The notes: generated by a model from the sequence alone, not told the origin. A stretch of 64,000 nt of DNA from Hymenopus coronatus (GCA_030762935.1 CM060900.1:292563736-292627735); one strand, 5' to 3'; counted from the stretch's first letter, positions 31,525 through 43,553 are shown. Program-made: numbers and translations.

Positions 31525-32972
31525 TGTATTGGTCTCAAGTGACCGCCCTTTATAATGGAATAGTCCCGAGCTGCAAACTTTTTGAGGAGAGTCTTTTCTC
31601 CAAAAAAGGTCTCTGTTAGTTATGTCTATAATGCGCTAAAATCTTGCCCTTACAAAGACATTTGTGTTACTAGGATTAACAAAGAAAGTAACCTTGGAGT
31701 GAACAATCGAAACTTCTTACCCTAAGATTTTGTGTTCTGCAATCTGCTCAGTCTTGTTTGCTGAATCACATATATTCCCATATTAAAGCTATGCAAAAAT
31801 TATACTTAAATGAATTAAATACAAAGGGGGTTAATTTATTGTTGCATTATAATTTCTCGCTTCGCTCTTCTCTCTTCGGCGGTGATTGTATTTGTACACA
31901 GCCAGAACAATATTGATGTGCTTCATTTCATAACATTTCTTATTATGAATGATCGAATCGTAAATATGATGCTATATTGAAATTATTCAAGATAAAGGGT
32001 CTAGCAACTTGAAAGATACTCAGTTAAGAAATTTCGAAATGTCCTATTCTTGAATGTTCCTAGCAAGCGTTCAACGGCTGAAGCCTTCTGGTTGATATAA
32101 GTGTTCTAATGGTTAATCGCGTGCTGCATGATTGCTTTTATAAAATACTTTTTATAAATCTCGTTTTCGTTTTCACGTTGAACATCCTTGGGTGTAATTT
32201 CCATTGCAGCAATATATCCTCCACAATCTCTGTAACTTGGTTCCAGTCTTGTCCTTTAAAGGTCTTGCATATGCTAATTTAGACATATTTTTGAGTCGAT
32301 TAGGATGTATTTCAGGTTTCTGTAAGCATGTAGTATAATTTTAACCAACTCGATCGGTACGTGTAGCTGAGTGCTTGGTGATTACCTTCTGAGTTTCGCT
32401 GCTAAACATTTCCTTTGGCAGGGGCAGGAAGCTCTGCTGCTGTTCAATTCTTTACTATAGTCATACTATATGCCTAGATGTTTTCAAATGTTGAATATTT
32501 GGATTATACCATTAGGAGTATTTCCCTTTCTCTGAGTGTACTACCCCCTTGACTTTAAGCTCAAGCTTTTGTGTCTATTGATTAGTAGTCATATTTATGA
32601 TTTTATAACTGTAAGCTTTACCTTATCTCAGATGTCCTCGCGTGGCATGGATTTCCAAATGTATTCATGTTTTTTTCCCAAACCTTGCTATAGGTATTCA
32701 GATCATTTTTGCTCATACATGAAATGCATGTATTTTCTTCAATATGAGTTCATTCAGGCCTCGTGTAGACTCGCATGCTTTTTGACTTACCCGATCTTGA
32801 TTATTTCCAAAATCTGCGCCCTTGCTTCCTAACACGTAACGTCCGCCTTTATATCGTTCAGCGTGTTATTCTTCGACTTAGTTTGTTCATCGAGATCTTT
32901 CCGTTTTCGAAACTGCTTTAGGTAAACGGAGATGATCTCAGCTGCATCCTCTTTAGTTACTGTAGTACTCAT
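31525..32972. other. Right-arm-only block containing a partial duplication of arm sequence
   Basis: The left arm passes from the equivalent of 31520 to 32975 without this block (around 8628-8645). Inside it, 31850-32050 is a diverged direct copy of 30690-30870 (shared TCTTCTCTCTT, GAATGATTGAATCGTAA-type and ATTATTCAAG segments). The block is therefore at least partly a local duplication and not a foreign element. Confidence 0.6.
32791..32972 (-). CDS. Exon-like ORF with 5' splice site
   Basis: Minus-strand ATG at 32972 opens MSTTVTKEDAAEIISVYLKQ, then a basic, polar, probably helical stretch (FRKRKDLDEQTKSKNN). There is one stop after ADVTC, then EARAQILEIIKIG ending at a GTAAGT donor (GT complement at 32789-32790). 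The charged composition and donor site make it look like a first coding exon that has acquired a nonsense change. No family recognised. It lies at the edge of the right-arm-only block. Confidence 0.35.
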
Positions 32973-34409
32973 ATGCTAAAGCGGTTCTCCAACTGGTTGA
33001 ATAGTTCCGCTCACTAAACTATTGGTTTCAAACCTCTGACCCTTCAGTTCATATACATTTGTGGTTTTTTATACTTAGCTACCGTTTTGAGCCTAATTCT
33101 CTGGATTTCATTTAAAATTTCTCCTTTATGTCAAGTTATAGGTCCTTTCATATCATATACAAGCAATGTTTGCCGTTTTCTGTTTCTGAATCCAGAAGTA
33201 AAGACGTGAAGGTTAGTATATCTCCTTTTTTGACTGCTGTAGAATAGTGTTTGACACGCTTATTGTTAACTGATTCTGTTAAAGGAGAACGTAATGATAT
33301 AATATTGCACGCCTGCACTTCGGTGAATTTGAGCCCCTGCTTAGAAACCACACAAGGAAATGGTAGGCATCTCAGCATGACGGTCTAATGGAATACCTGA
33401 ACATAATTGTCTTAAAGATCGACACCGAAAGTTTTAAGAGTGAAACTTCCCCGAAAATTATTATGTGCCTAATAAAAAAATATACACTAAGCTACATAAA
33501 TGTAAGAAGCTCAAGCCAAATTCAAAAGGAAATGTTCGATTTCGAAAATAGGAAAATAGGAGATTGCATACCTGAGAGGTGATGGTTGCGCAGCAAATAA
33601 TAATTGTGTCAAACATTTATTTATAAAGAAGCTAAACAAGCACCATCAAGCTTAAAGATAGTCCTTACTTCAATGGTTCAAAATATTGTTTCAACGAAAA
33701 ACAGCATCTGGAAACTTTGACAAATCGAGAGAGCTCTATGGGCAAATGAAGTGAATCTCAGGACCTATTTGACATATATGCTACGCCGGGACACATACAC
33801 ACACACACACATTCATAAACATTCATAATTGCTTGCTGAATGTAATTAACGCAATTAATGTAGACATTGAATTCTACATTAAGTTAAGCTAGATCTGCAT
33901 GAGGAAAGACGTACAAGGACACTGCATTTCATGTAACTAACCAGTATATGGTGAGGTCTACACGAGATAAGATCAACAGAGGCTCTGGGTTAATTATTTC
34001 TAATATACACTGCATTTTGAAGCGCATCAGTCAAGGTATAGATACTGTGAACCTGGTATAAACCTAGAAAAAACATTTAAAGAATGCATACGTGGAATTA
34101 AGCTTCTCAATATGGCGGGTAAACACCCGGATATCGCACGATGGAACAAAAAGTTAAGGCTTACAGAAACACTGCTGTTTGAATTTTCGTTGTGAAAGCA
34201 CAGGGTACAATTCAGTCATCTGTCTGAAATATAGATGAAAACATATTCACAAGACTGGTGCTCAGTATTTCAACAGCCAAAGTTGCTCCTGTGCTGATTA
34301 AATGAAAAAGTAAGGAATATTTCACCTCTAACACAAATGTGTGCTGCAATGGACGCTCCGGATGGCGATGCTGCTCAAACTGCTTATACGCTTAGGAAAA
34401 ACATGTCTA

Positions 34410-35219
34410 GGGGAAGGGGGAGGCAGGACCGGGTAGTGAGGCACAATCGGGTAGATGGGTTTTTTAAACTGGAAAGTGTAAAAATCTATCACTTCTTGAC
34501 TGAACTGCATTCTCATATCGGCAGCAGTCAGAAGCAGGAGTTCGAAGAATATAGCCGTGTTATTGTGTCCGTAATCTTCATGATTAGAAATTTCCTCGTT
34601 TTGAAGTAATTTAACTGAAATTTGAAGTTGGAGTTTAAGAGGTAAGTATCTACAGCAAAATATTTTACTTTTAATACATTAAATTGCAAAGATTTAAGTA
34701 TTGCTTTCAATGTCGTTACAATTCGGGAAGCAAGTTGTTATTGTGTTATGCCTTAAGAAGGACAAAATGGCGTATGGGGGCAGAAGCGGGGGGCATAACC
34801 GGTTACCACCAATCCTGTGCCCTAACAAGTTTAGTGATGTTGACTTCATGGCAGCTGAAACCACAGAACAACACATTCCTCAGCCATCAGCATCAACATC
34901 TGAGGGGTCACTACATACCCAGCCTTGTGAGTTAGTCTCTTATTCCCTCCAAAATCGCAGAGACACAAATTGGAGATCAGAGTTCTCTAAAAGAACTAGA
35001 ATGTTCTTCAGTACAAATGGATGTCGCATCACCTTCCACCCAGACATACTCCAGTGACTTTCACATAATAACAATATCGGCTGAACCACACACAAACATG
35101 TTTTAAAATGTTCACAATTCATGATACGATAATTTACAATAAAGTGCATTTCTTAAAACATTATATGTTATGATCAATTATAATTTATTGTTAGATACCC
35201 GATCCTGCCCCCCTTCCCC
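34410..35219 (+). mobile_element. MITE-like DNA element with GGGGAAGGGGG termini
   Basis: Terminal inverted repeats of about 25 bp: GGGGAAGGGGGAGGCAGGA on the left and, reverse-complemented on the right, GGGGAAGGGGGGCAGGATCG. Both are flanked by TA (34408-34409 and 35220-35221). At 810 bp it has no transposase. A 118-codon ORF (34701-35057) has a polar, Ser/Thr/Gln-rich segment and no recognised domain. The TA duplication and terminal style suggest a non-autonomous pogo/Tc1-type element. It is absent from the left arm. Confidence 0.65.
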
Positions 35220-35221
35220 TA

Positions 35222-35332
35222 CTACAACTACTCTAACTACTACGACTACTACTACTACTTCTAATACTACTATTACTACTACTACTGCTACTGCTACCGT
35301 TACTGCTACCTCTACCACTACCGCCACCGCCC
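35222..35332 (+). repeat. ACT/ACC/GCT trinucleotide array
   Basis: About 110 bp of CTA/CTG/CCA-type triplets, corresponding to the reverse complement of the left arm's TAG array (6627-7075) but four times shorter. The MITE end abuts it directly. Confidence 0.85.
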
Positions 35333-35337
35333 ACAGC

Positions 35338-37213
35338 GAGGTCATAACACACATGACGCATAGTTCCGCTTTAGAATCCTCCGAAAATTTCCTGTCTCAA
35401 AACATACATTATGCGTCATCTTTGGATGGAGAAACTCCCGGGAGGAAATCCAATTCAGATGATCTAGAGGACACACTGGTTTCATCTTCGGTTGTTGATT
35501 CTTTCACATTACTCTCGAAATATAGACGCTTTTTTACGAGCTCTTTCCCATTTCTAGGGAACCTTTGTGCTGAACCGCGTCTCCGGCCATGATTACTTTT
35601 GCATCCTTTAGCATGATTCCGTGCTTTCTGTTTAACTTCAGTGGCTTATTTTACTTTTTTATCTTCAACCAATTGCGTTTTGTAAAGCTTGGATATGATG
35701 ACCATGCAATTGCAGGCCTTTCGACCCGTAAGGTTTTTTTTTTATTATTTTTTTTTTTATTTTTGGAATACAGGTGAAATCTAACGGGCTTATCCTAGAA
35801 GATGTGGAAACCTGGGGATGCTCAAGCGTAGCTTCCGGCAGAGGAGCACTCTGACCTGCTACAGATGTCGAGGGTTGACTGGAGTCAAACTCTGCAATAA
35901 CTTGTAGTTTGTCCAAATCACATTCTTCTCTGTTCTCTGTAAAGCTCTGATTTCGTGATGTTTATTTTTTTTTATTACAGACTCATAGAAAGATGAATCT
36001 GTTTTTTTTTTTTTTTTTTTTTTTTTTTGCCTCTTCAATGTATTCGGCATCTGAGAACAGCTTGTTGTTCAATGGGTATATGCCCGTAGTTTTAAAGCAA
36101 TTGATTGCTATTTGGGCTGTTTGGCTTCTAATATAGGCTTTGCCAAACAGTTCCATTACAACAAAAGCACTGACAGCACGCTCATTGTGTCTTACCCACT
36201 GCCTGATTTCCTTGCTGTAGTAAATCTCAAGAGGGTCCAGGAGCGTCTTGTCCAAAGGCTGTAGTTTGTGTGAGGAGAGAGCGACACAATGGTTATATGA
36301 TTCGTTTTTGCCAAATCGATCAGATCGATATTCTGTGTGTGACAAAAGTGGTCATCCAAGATAAACAGAACGACTTTTTCCTTTGTAGGATTAGTAATCT
36401 CGATGAAGTTTCGAAACCATTGAGAGAAAGAGTTGATTTGTATCTACCCTGAAGGGTACGCTGCAAAGATTGTTCCTGGTGGAGCCCCTTTTTTCTACTG
36501 TTCACTCATGTTTTTCCTCGGAAAAACTACTAAAGACGGCACGAATGACACACTAGCATTCACTCAAACAACAAACGTTATAAGAGCGCCATGTTCTCCT
36601 GATGTCATGGCAGCTATGTGTCTTTTACCCTTAATGCCTATTACTTTTGTTACTTTGGATTGAACTACATTAATGCCGCTTTCATCGACGTTGTAAATTC
36701 TGTCAGGAATGAATTTAACTTTCTCATAAACATCAGCCAGAATGTTATAGAACTTATCTGTATTTCCTTTGCTGAAACCAAGAGCCGTGCTTTAGGATGT
36801 TCCAGAAGGCTTACTTCCTTATAGTTTGGTTTAGTGACGTTTAAGGAAAAGACTAGCCCACTTTTCCCCAGATATTTCCACTTTCAAAGGATGTTCAAGG
36901 TTATTTCTTTCTGCCAAATGCACAGTCATTCTTCAGTAATTACAACTAAGCCCAAAAAATGAAGCTTCCATGGCAAGACAATAGTGACCCTGCTCTTCTT
37001 CAAGATCTTTACACAAAAATGTAGGTCTGTCTCCTTTTGTTTTTGCTGCTTCCTCAGGTGTACCGTACATCATGTCAGACAATCTCATTAATGTTGTTTT
37101 CGGAACATTAAAGTGTTTACTGGCTTTTTTCCAATTCATCATCTTTTTCTGGACTGCGTCAATAGCTTTAATCATTTTAGACGGGCTACACTTTTTTTAT
37201 CAAACTTCTCCAT
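35338..37213 (-). pseudogene. pogo/Tigger-like transposase, right-arm copy
   Basis: Minus-strand ATG at 37213. The helix-turn-helix region reads ASKHFNVPKTTLMRLSDMMY without the stop seen in the left copy. The first catalytic motif is IYNVDESGI (Asp kept, about 36675-36700), and the second is LFILDDHFCHT (about 36335-36365, Ser to Cys after DDHF). SHKLQPLDKTLL and TTGIYPLNNKLF follow. A poly-A run (36002-36028 on plus as T) and several frameshifts break it, and the PHD-like finger is truncated after the CMFC-equivalent region. Dead. Confidence 0.85.
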
Positions 37214-37438
37214 TATGCCCTTGGAATCAGCAACAGAATTCCAAGAGAATCAAAGTTTGTGCAAATACAGAGAGACTTTAAACCTAAAAAACAAGGGGTC
37301 CGAATTATATAAATTAAATGTTTACATATACATAGTAACCTTAAATATCAATAAATGTTTCATTTGTATAAGCTGGAACCCCTTCGGTTGCCTAAATCGG
37401 ACCCCTTATTTATATATAATTATATTTATTAAATAATA

Positions 37439-37441
<3 letters not shown>

Positions 37442-37487
<46 letters not shown>
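37442..37487 (+). repeat. TA microsatellite
   Basis: About 45 bp of pure TA repeats inside the right-arm pogo copy, absent from the left copy. It expanded after the arms separated. Confidence 0.95.
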
Positions 37488-37488
<1 letters not shown>

Positions 37489-37748
37489 TTGAAAGAAATA
37501 CCTGCCTATATCTCGGAGAAACCACAAAAAATATAGCACAATGTAAAAACTTTTTCCATTGTCAAAACACGTAATGGCGGACTAATAAGCCACAAATGAA
37601 GCGCGTGACATGTGTGCTACGCTACAGACTGGTAGAAGCATAAACTACTATTCACACTTGGTCCAGCTAGAGTTCAGGAGTATACAGAGAGAGGAGACCG
37701 TGGGTCCGCTTTAGGGATAGTAGTCTTGTTTTGGGCCCATTCCTGTAA

Positions 37749-37750
37749 TA

Positions 37751-37785
<35 letters not shown>

Positions 37786-38052
37786 TAAAATAATTATAAT
37801 AGTAAAATGATAATCATCCTCATTATCATAAGCGTAGTATACAAAATAATAGTAATACTAATAATAATATAAAGTAGAACAAGTATAACACGAATAAGTA
37901 TAAGAATAGCAATAACACCAACAATGACAACAATAACATCAATAGTAGTAGTTCTAAAAATAATACTAATAATAGTAATAATTATAATAATAATCACAAT
38001 AATAAAATTAATGATAATAATGATAATGATGATAATAATAATAACAATAATG

Positions 38053-38087
<35 letters not shown>

Positions 38088-38471
38088 CATAATAATAACA
38101 GTAGTAATTATAGTAATAGTCATACTAATAGTAATATTCATAGTAATAATCAGAGTAGTAATATAATAACAGTAATAATAGTTATTATAATAATAATAAT
38201 AATAATAACAATAGTAATGATGATAATAATAATAAAAATAATAGTAATAATAATAAAAATAATCATAGCTATAATCATAATAATAGTAGTAATAGTAACA
38301 ATAGTAATAATAATAGCAGTAATAGTAATAGTAATCATAATAATAATATTAATAATAATAATAATAATAATAATAACAATAATAATAATAGACGTAATAG
38401 TAGTAATAGTTATAATACTAATAATAATATTAATAGTAGTAATAGTAATAATAGTAATGACAGTAATAATT

Positions 38472-38516
<45 letters not shown>

Positions 38517-38993
38517 GTCTTAATAGTAGCAATCGCAATAATAATAGTAATACAAATAGTAACAATAATAGTTAAAATAATAGTAGTAATAGTAATAATA
38601 ATAGTAATAATAACAATAATAACAATAAAACAAACAAAAACAAGAACAAGAACAATGGCAATAGCAATAGTAATAGCAATAACAATAACAATAAGAATAA
38701 CAACAATAATAATGAATATGAATAACAATAGTGAATAATAATAATTAATAAGAATGAGAATAGTTAATAATAATAATAATAATAGTAATTAATAATACAT
38801 AATAATATTAATTAATAATAATAATTAATAATAATAAATAATTAATAATAAAACTAATAATAAAATAAGATTAATAGTAATAACAATAACAATAATAATA
38901 ACAATAATCATAATCATAATTAATAGTAATCATAATTAACACTCATAATTACTACTACTACTAATAATAATAATAATAAAAATAATCATAATG

Positions 38994-39027
<34 letters not shown>

Positions 39028-39341
39028 TAAATAATAATAATTATAAGTATAATATAATAATAATAATTAATAATAATAAATAATAATAATGAATAATAAT
39101 AAATAATATTAATAATTAATATTCATAATAATAACAATAACTATTACAGTAACAATAATAACAATAATCATAATTAATAGTAATAACAATAATAACAACA
39201 ATAATAATAATGATAATGATCATGATAATAATGATCATGATAATGATGACCCTGATAATGACGATAATGAAAATGATGATGATCATCATAATAATAATGA
39301 TGATGATGATGATAATAATAATAATAGTAATAATAATAATC

Positions 39342-39404
<63 letters not shown>

Positions 39405-39411
39405 GAAAAAG
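37749..39411 (+). repeat. Long AAT/AAC/AGT microsatellite
   Basis: About 1.66 kb of AAT with AAC, AGT, ATG and ATA variants. The homologous left-arm array is about 0.42 kb (3362-3784). All long Ile-, Asn- or Met-rich ORFs in it are artefacts. Confidence 0.95.
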
Positions 39412-40110
39412 TAGTTTTTACCAGTGATAAACTTTTCGGCATTTTACCTGTGGCTTCTTCCAAAATTGCGGGAACCTGAAGAACAAATAAGAGAGTTGAT
39501 GTAAATTCATTGTCTATAAACATGAAATACGAAGTGGAAGAATTAGAAGAGCAGGGGAGGAATGGGACAGAGAAATTGGACGAAGGGCTATACTAGTCCT
39601 GAATAAAGCACCTGACTGACTTCGACATCAAAGTACGTACTAGCGATTTTGAGAGACAAAATTTTAGATGTATGAAAGTGTTGAAAAACGGCCCCGAACC
39701 AGTGTCAACTTTGTTACTCAGAAACTATATGATATGAAAATAAGTTTTCGCGGCTGTAAAGGTAAGTCAGCAAAACGTCGCAGGTTCAGGGTAGATTAGC
39801 TAGTTACTTAGCATCAAAGCCGCGTGTCTTGCACACCTATTGGTGGTAGTCCTGTAGGTTGGCAAACACTAAGTCATGTGGTTTAGCACTGTGTCCGTAA
39901 ACACACCAAATGCTACACACTGACAAAGTTGCATTGTCTTACGAAATCCATGAAAGGATCTTTACTTTTATGTTTATTCTTTCAACATACATATGCATCA
40001 TAACAGACAATGGATGAAAGCAACTTTTTTCGTGCCGACGGTTATGCACTAGCGGCTAGAGTCCAGTACAGCATTAGTTGCGTTGTAACAATACAAGAAA
40101 TTATTTTTAT
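39412..40110. other. Anonymous arm DNA, right, outer part
   Basis: Homologous to about 2900-3360 of the left arm in inverse orientation, with extra sequence. No gene or RNA recognised. Confidence 0.55.
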
Positions 40111-40119
40111 GGACTATTC

Positions 40120-40228
40120 TTCCCTAAGCCAGAAAAAGTAGAATCAGAAAGAAAAGCGGTCTCGTGGGTTCGATTCCAAACAACCATATATGGGATTTGT
40201 GGTGGACAAAGCGGCGCAGGGCCAGGTA
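40120..40228 (+). repeat. tRNA-derived SINE family 1, right-arm copy, truncated
   Basis: Head with GTGGGTTCGATTCCAAACAA (a better B box than in the left copy) and body start GGATTTGTGGTGGACAAAGC. The rest of the body and the tail are deleted: the sequence jumps to the arm sequence after the SINE at about 40229. Confidence 0.7.
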
Positions 40229-40321
40229 CAATGGCGTATTATGTCTTAGACATTGAGATCACCTTGCGATTTACCGGCAAGATGCAATCGCATGGAATAT
40301 TACTTGGCATGCCAATACCGA

Positions 40322-40388
40322 TTTCGTAGCTCAGATAGAACAGCAGTGACCTGGGAGCAGAAATATTGGTGATTCGAATCCTAAGTAC
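40322..40388 (+). repeat. tRNA-like SINE head, right-arm copy
   Basis: GTAGCTCAGATAGAACAGC followed by GTGATTCGAATCC, A-box- and B-box-like at internal pol III promoter spacing. Counterpart of 2438-2504. Not a functional tRNA gene. Confidence 0.55.
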
Positions 40389-40902
40389 TATAGTGCATTT
40401 CTTATTTCGATACTAGCTTTCCAAAATTACTTCGAAATCTTAATAAATCTGATTGTAGGAGTTTTGAAAGGAAATGGGTATAAAGAAAATGCAGTCAAAG
40501 TAAACCTTTCAAAGTCGTTAGGACTGGTCTCCCAACACTAATGCAGTGAAGCATACAGTTTAAAGTTGTAAAAATCTTTATTTAACAGTCATAATGCTCC
40601 TATAACACATCTCTATTTAAATACGTTTTCTGACGTGCCCTCAAAGGTGTATCTCGTAACAAAAAGCTCCAAAACTCTCGTTGAACACGTGCTTTTAACA
40701 GCGGGGAGGAAGGCAGGCGTCTTATCGTGATGTTAAGCCAAATCGGTCTCAAAAGTGAACTGGCTGCAATGAGAAGTGATTTTAGATTTAAATGAAATGT
40801 AAATGCAACACATTTTCCTTAAGAAATCACTTTCATAACAGTAATATTATAACTCCAGAAAAACTCAGAGCGAGATAAACCAGGATCCACATAAAATTTT
40901 CA

Positions 40903-42628
40903 TGTTGAATGGTCTCTCTTCTGGTTCTACAGCACTTGGTGAGCTTTGGCCTCCTGCACAATCCTCCTCCACATATTTCTATCTTCTGCTTTACTTTTCC
41001 ACCCTCTGATTCCAATCTTTCTTAGGTCTTCCATCACATTAGCTAATCATCTTGTTTTTGGTGTTCCTTTTTTGCTTCTTGCGTACGGTCTTCCTTTCAA
41101 TATTCTTTTTGTGCATTCTATCTTCTGTCATTCTCTCTATGTGTCCTAGCCATCTTATTCTTGGTGCCTTTATAAATTCCACAATATTTTGCTGCTTAAT
41201 TGGTTCTTCTATCTTATAATTATATCTTATTCTCCATTGGTCTTTATCCTTTACAGGTCCAAAGATTCGTCTAAGTATTTTCCGTCGAAATCTTCGTGAT
41301 ATTTCTTCATCTACATTGTTTAGGGTTCAGGTTTCTGCAGCATACGTTACTATTGGTCTTATTTGTGTTTTATAGATCTTGTATTTTGTCACTGTACCAA
41401 TAAGCCTATTTTTTAAATAGATTTAAATTTGCATAATAGGCTGCATTTTCACTTTGAGTTCTTTCTTTTATGCATTCGTTTAAATTGTTATCATTATTTA
41501 CAAGTTCTCCTAAATATCTAAATTTGGATACCCCTTCAAATGTTTTGTCTCCAACTACTAGATTTGCAATTATTGTTTTGCTTTTGTCTGCTGTCATTTT
41601 CAAGTATTAATTTTTTATTTATTTACTTCTAATCTTTTTTTTTTAGACGTTCTTTCTAATTCTTCATAAACTTCAACTAACATTTTTTTATTTCTTGTCA
41701 CAATCAATATGTCATCTGCATATGCACATATCTGACTAGACTTAAAAAATATTGTTCCTTTAGTATTTATTTTTTCTACTGTTCTGTGCAGGGCTAGGTT
41801 GAATAGAGTCGTAAATAGTCCATCACCTTATCTTACTCCTGTGTTATAATTAAAATCCGGACTTAATTTATTGATCACTTTCGCTTTGGCTTTTGTATTT
41901 TCCATTGTCATTTTCATTAGTCTTATTATTTTCGGTTGCACTTTAAAACATTGTAAGGTGTTATAGAGAACTTCTCTGTCAATTGAGTCAAATGCAAACT
42001 TAAAGTCAATAAACAGAAAGTATAAATCTATGCCATGCTCATAGAATTTTTTCATTATTTGTCGTATTACTAATATCTGGTCTATTGTACTCTTGTCATT
42101 TCTAAATCCACATTGATACTCGCCTAATACATTTTCGGCATATTTGTTTACCCTAATTTTTAAAATACTTGAAAATATTTTATATGCTACATTTAGCAAT
42201 GTAATTCCTCTATAATTATGCAATTGATATTTATTACCCTTTTTATATATTGGGCATATTATGCCTGTCTTCCAGCTTTCAGGCATCTGTTCCTTCCTCC
42301 ATATTTCTAATATTCACTTGTGTATTGCTTTCATAATTCCATTCCCACCATATTTAATTAGCTCAGCGATTATGTCATCTTCTCCTGGTGCTTTATTATT
42401 CTTTACGCTCTGTATTGCTATTTTAACAACCCAAATATTCGGTTCTTCTTCTTCAATTTTTTCTTCATTTCCTTTTCGTTCTCTCCTTGTTCCTGATTAT
42501 TTATTGTTTGCCGTTTATTTTACAATTCCTTGTAGTACTCAGCCTATCTTTCCAGTATATCTTTATCTTCTCCAAGAACATTGCCTTCCTTGCTTAGACA
42601 TTCTGTCATTTTATTCTGTTTCTGATGA
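40903..42628 (-). mobile_element. 5'-truncated LINE (LINE-C), right arm only
   Basis: The left arm reads uninterrupted through this point (around 1878-1885), whereas here the arm sequence breaks after TTTTCATG and resumes at ATGAGCGC. A short ATG overlap may be the target duplication. The insert carries a reverse transcriptase on minus. It is most simply an insertion after the arms diverged, although a precise deletion in the left arm is not excluded. Confidence 0.85.
40925..42570 (-). pseudogene. LINE-C reverse transcriptase, degenerate
   Basis: From the 5' side on minus: a segment GEDKDILERQAEYYKEL (about 42570), NNKAPGEDDI (about 42390), PESWKTGIICPIYKKGNKY (from 42286), NYRGITLLN, YQCGFRNDKSTIDQI (about 42110), FLFIDFKFAFDSID (about 42010), the catalytic YADDILIV (about 41715) and GVSKFRYLGELV (about 41530). 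The end [17 protein letters not shown], then [12 protein letters not shown], lies at about 41020-40930. The order and motifs match the RT of the endonuclease-RT LINE class common in arthropods. Frameshifts and stops interrupt it, and the 5' endonuclease is missing. Confidence 0.8.
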
Positions 42629-42664
42629 GCGCTATTTAATAATAAAGAATGTGTTAAACTAAGC

Positions 42665-43553
42665 TGTACTGGCTTCCGATATTCATAAAAATTTCAATTC
42701 ATTTAAATTAAGATAAATTCTTTATTTATCGTATTTGCTTATAAAGCGTGATTTTTCCCTCCACTTTAAACCTAACAAAACTTATATCAGAGGTTATTTC
42801 CGATTAAAGGAAATTATTTAATTCGCACTTCTTCCTGCGTGATTTCATGCACCTGCACTATCGGTATACAACTTCTCACCTGATTTGCCTTTCGCAAGTT
42901 CGCATGAAAATATTGATTGTTTCTCTTCGTTTAAAACGTTCATACATGGCGATAATATAGGATTTTAATCCAACTTGCAGATGAATTGGTTTATATTTCC
43001 CAAATGGCTAATGTCGGAATAAAATTATTCGCCACAAGCTGAACACTTACATGAGCTCTGTATTTTTCCCTAAATACATTTTAAGCTGCGTACGCATTAT
43101 GGTTTGCCAGTTATAAAAGCTCATGGAGAATGATGATAACTTCAAATGCCAATTTAGACAGAATTCAACAACGCTCACGTTAGCTGTTATGTCAGTACTT
43201 CAAATATATTGTTTAAATGTTGTGATAAAAATAAAACTACGAAGGCTATCAACCTAACGGATAATTTGTGTTGGGAGAAGTATCTGTAAACCTACACCTG
43301 GGGTTTTAAAGGGACCCTGGGAGTGGAAGTTCAAATTTCTATATTTCAATATGGATTTTTCTTAAACGTTAAATATTAAATTTCACTAGAATTGGATAAG
43401 TAGTTTGCTTAATATAAATAATTTCAGGAATTTTATTATGAAAATATATTACGTAATCGCAAAGTTCTACGTGCCACAAAATCTGAGAAAGTTCGTTGCC
43501 ATTTTCTCGTATGGAGCTTTGATCTTGCATAAAACATTCTTAAACGGTGATTT
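42665..43553. other. Outer end of the right arm, no genes
   Basis: Collinear inverse of 929-1860. Similarity continues to CACCGTTTAAG and stops where LINE-A begins on the left. No gene seen. Confidence 0.7.

Larger units (their letters stand above)
35338..37741 (-). mobile_element. pogo/Tigger-like transposon, right-arm copy, distal end lost
   Basis: Reverse-complement homologue of 3785-6110. The proximal terminus is at about 37741 (reverse complement AGGAATGGGCCCAAAAC against AGGAAAGTGCCTAAAAC on the left). The distal 400 bp, including the second terminus, is missing and replaced by the triplet array and the MITE. An insertion shared by both arms means it was there before the inverted duplication. 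Confidence 0.85.
25078..43553 (-). repeat. Right arm of giant inverted repeat
   Basis: Reverse-complement counterpart of 929-14058. It is about 5.3 kb longer. The excess comes from a LINE insertion (about 1.7 kb), an extra block at 31525-32975 (about 1.45 kb), another at 27898-28525 (about 0.63 kb), about 250 bp within 25934-26182, a MITE-like element (0.8 kb), and longer AAT arrays. A partial offset is the missing distal end of the pogo and the missing TAG array. The outer end at about 43553 (CACCGTTTAAG) matches the point where LINE-A ends on the left. Confidence 0.95.

Noticed and set aside
929..43553. Palindrome as a sequencing or assembly fold-back artefact
   Set aside because: A fold-back would give near-identical arms; these differ by 10-15 percent and carry private insertions in the right arm.
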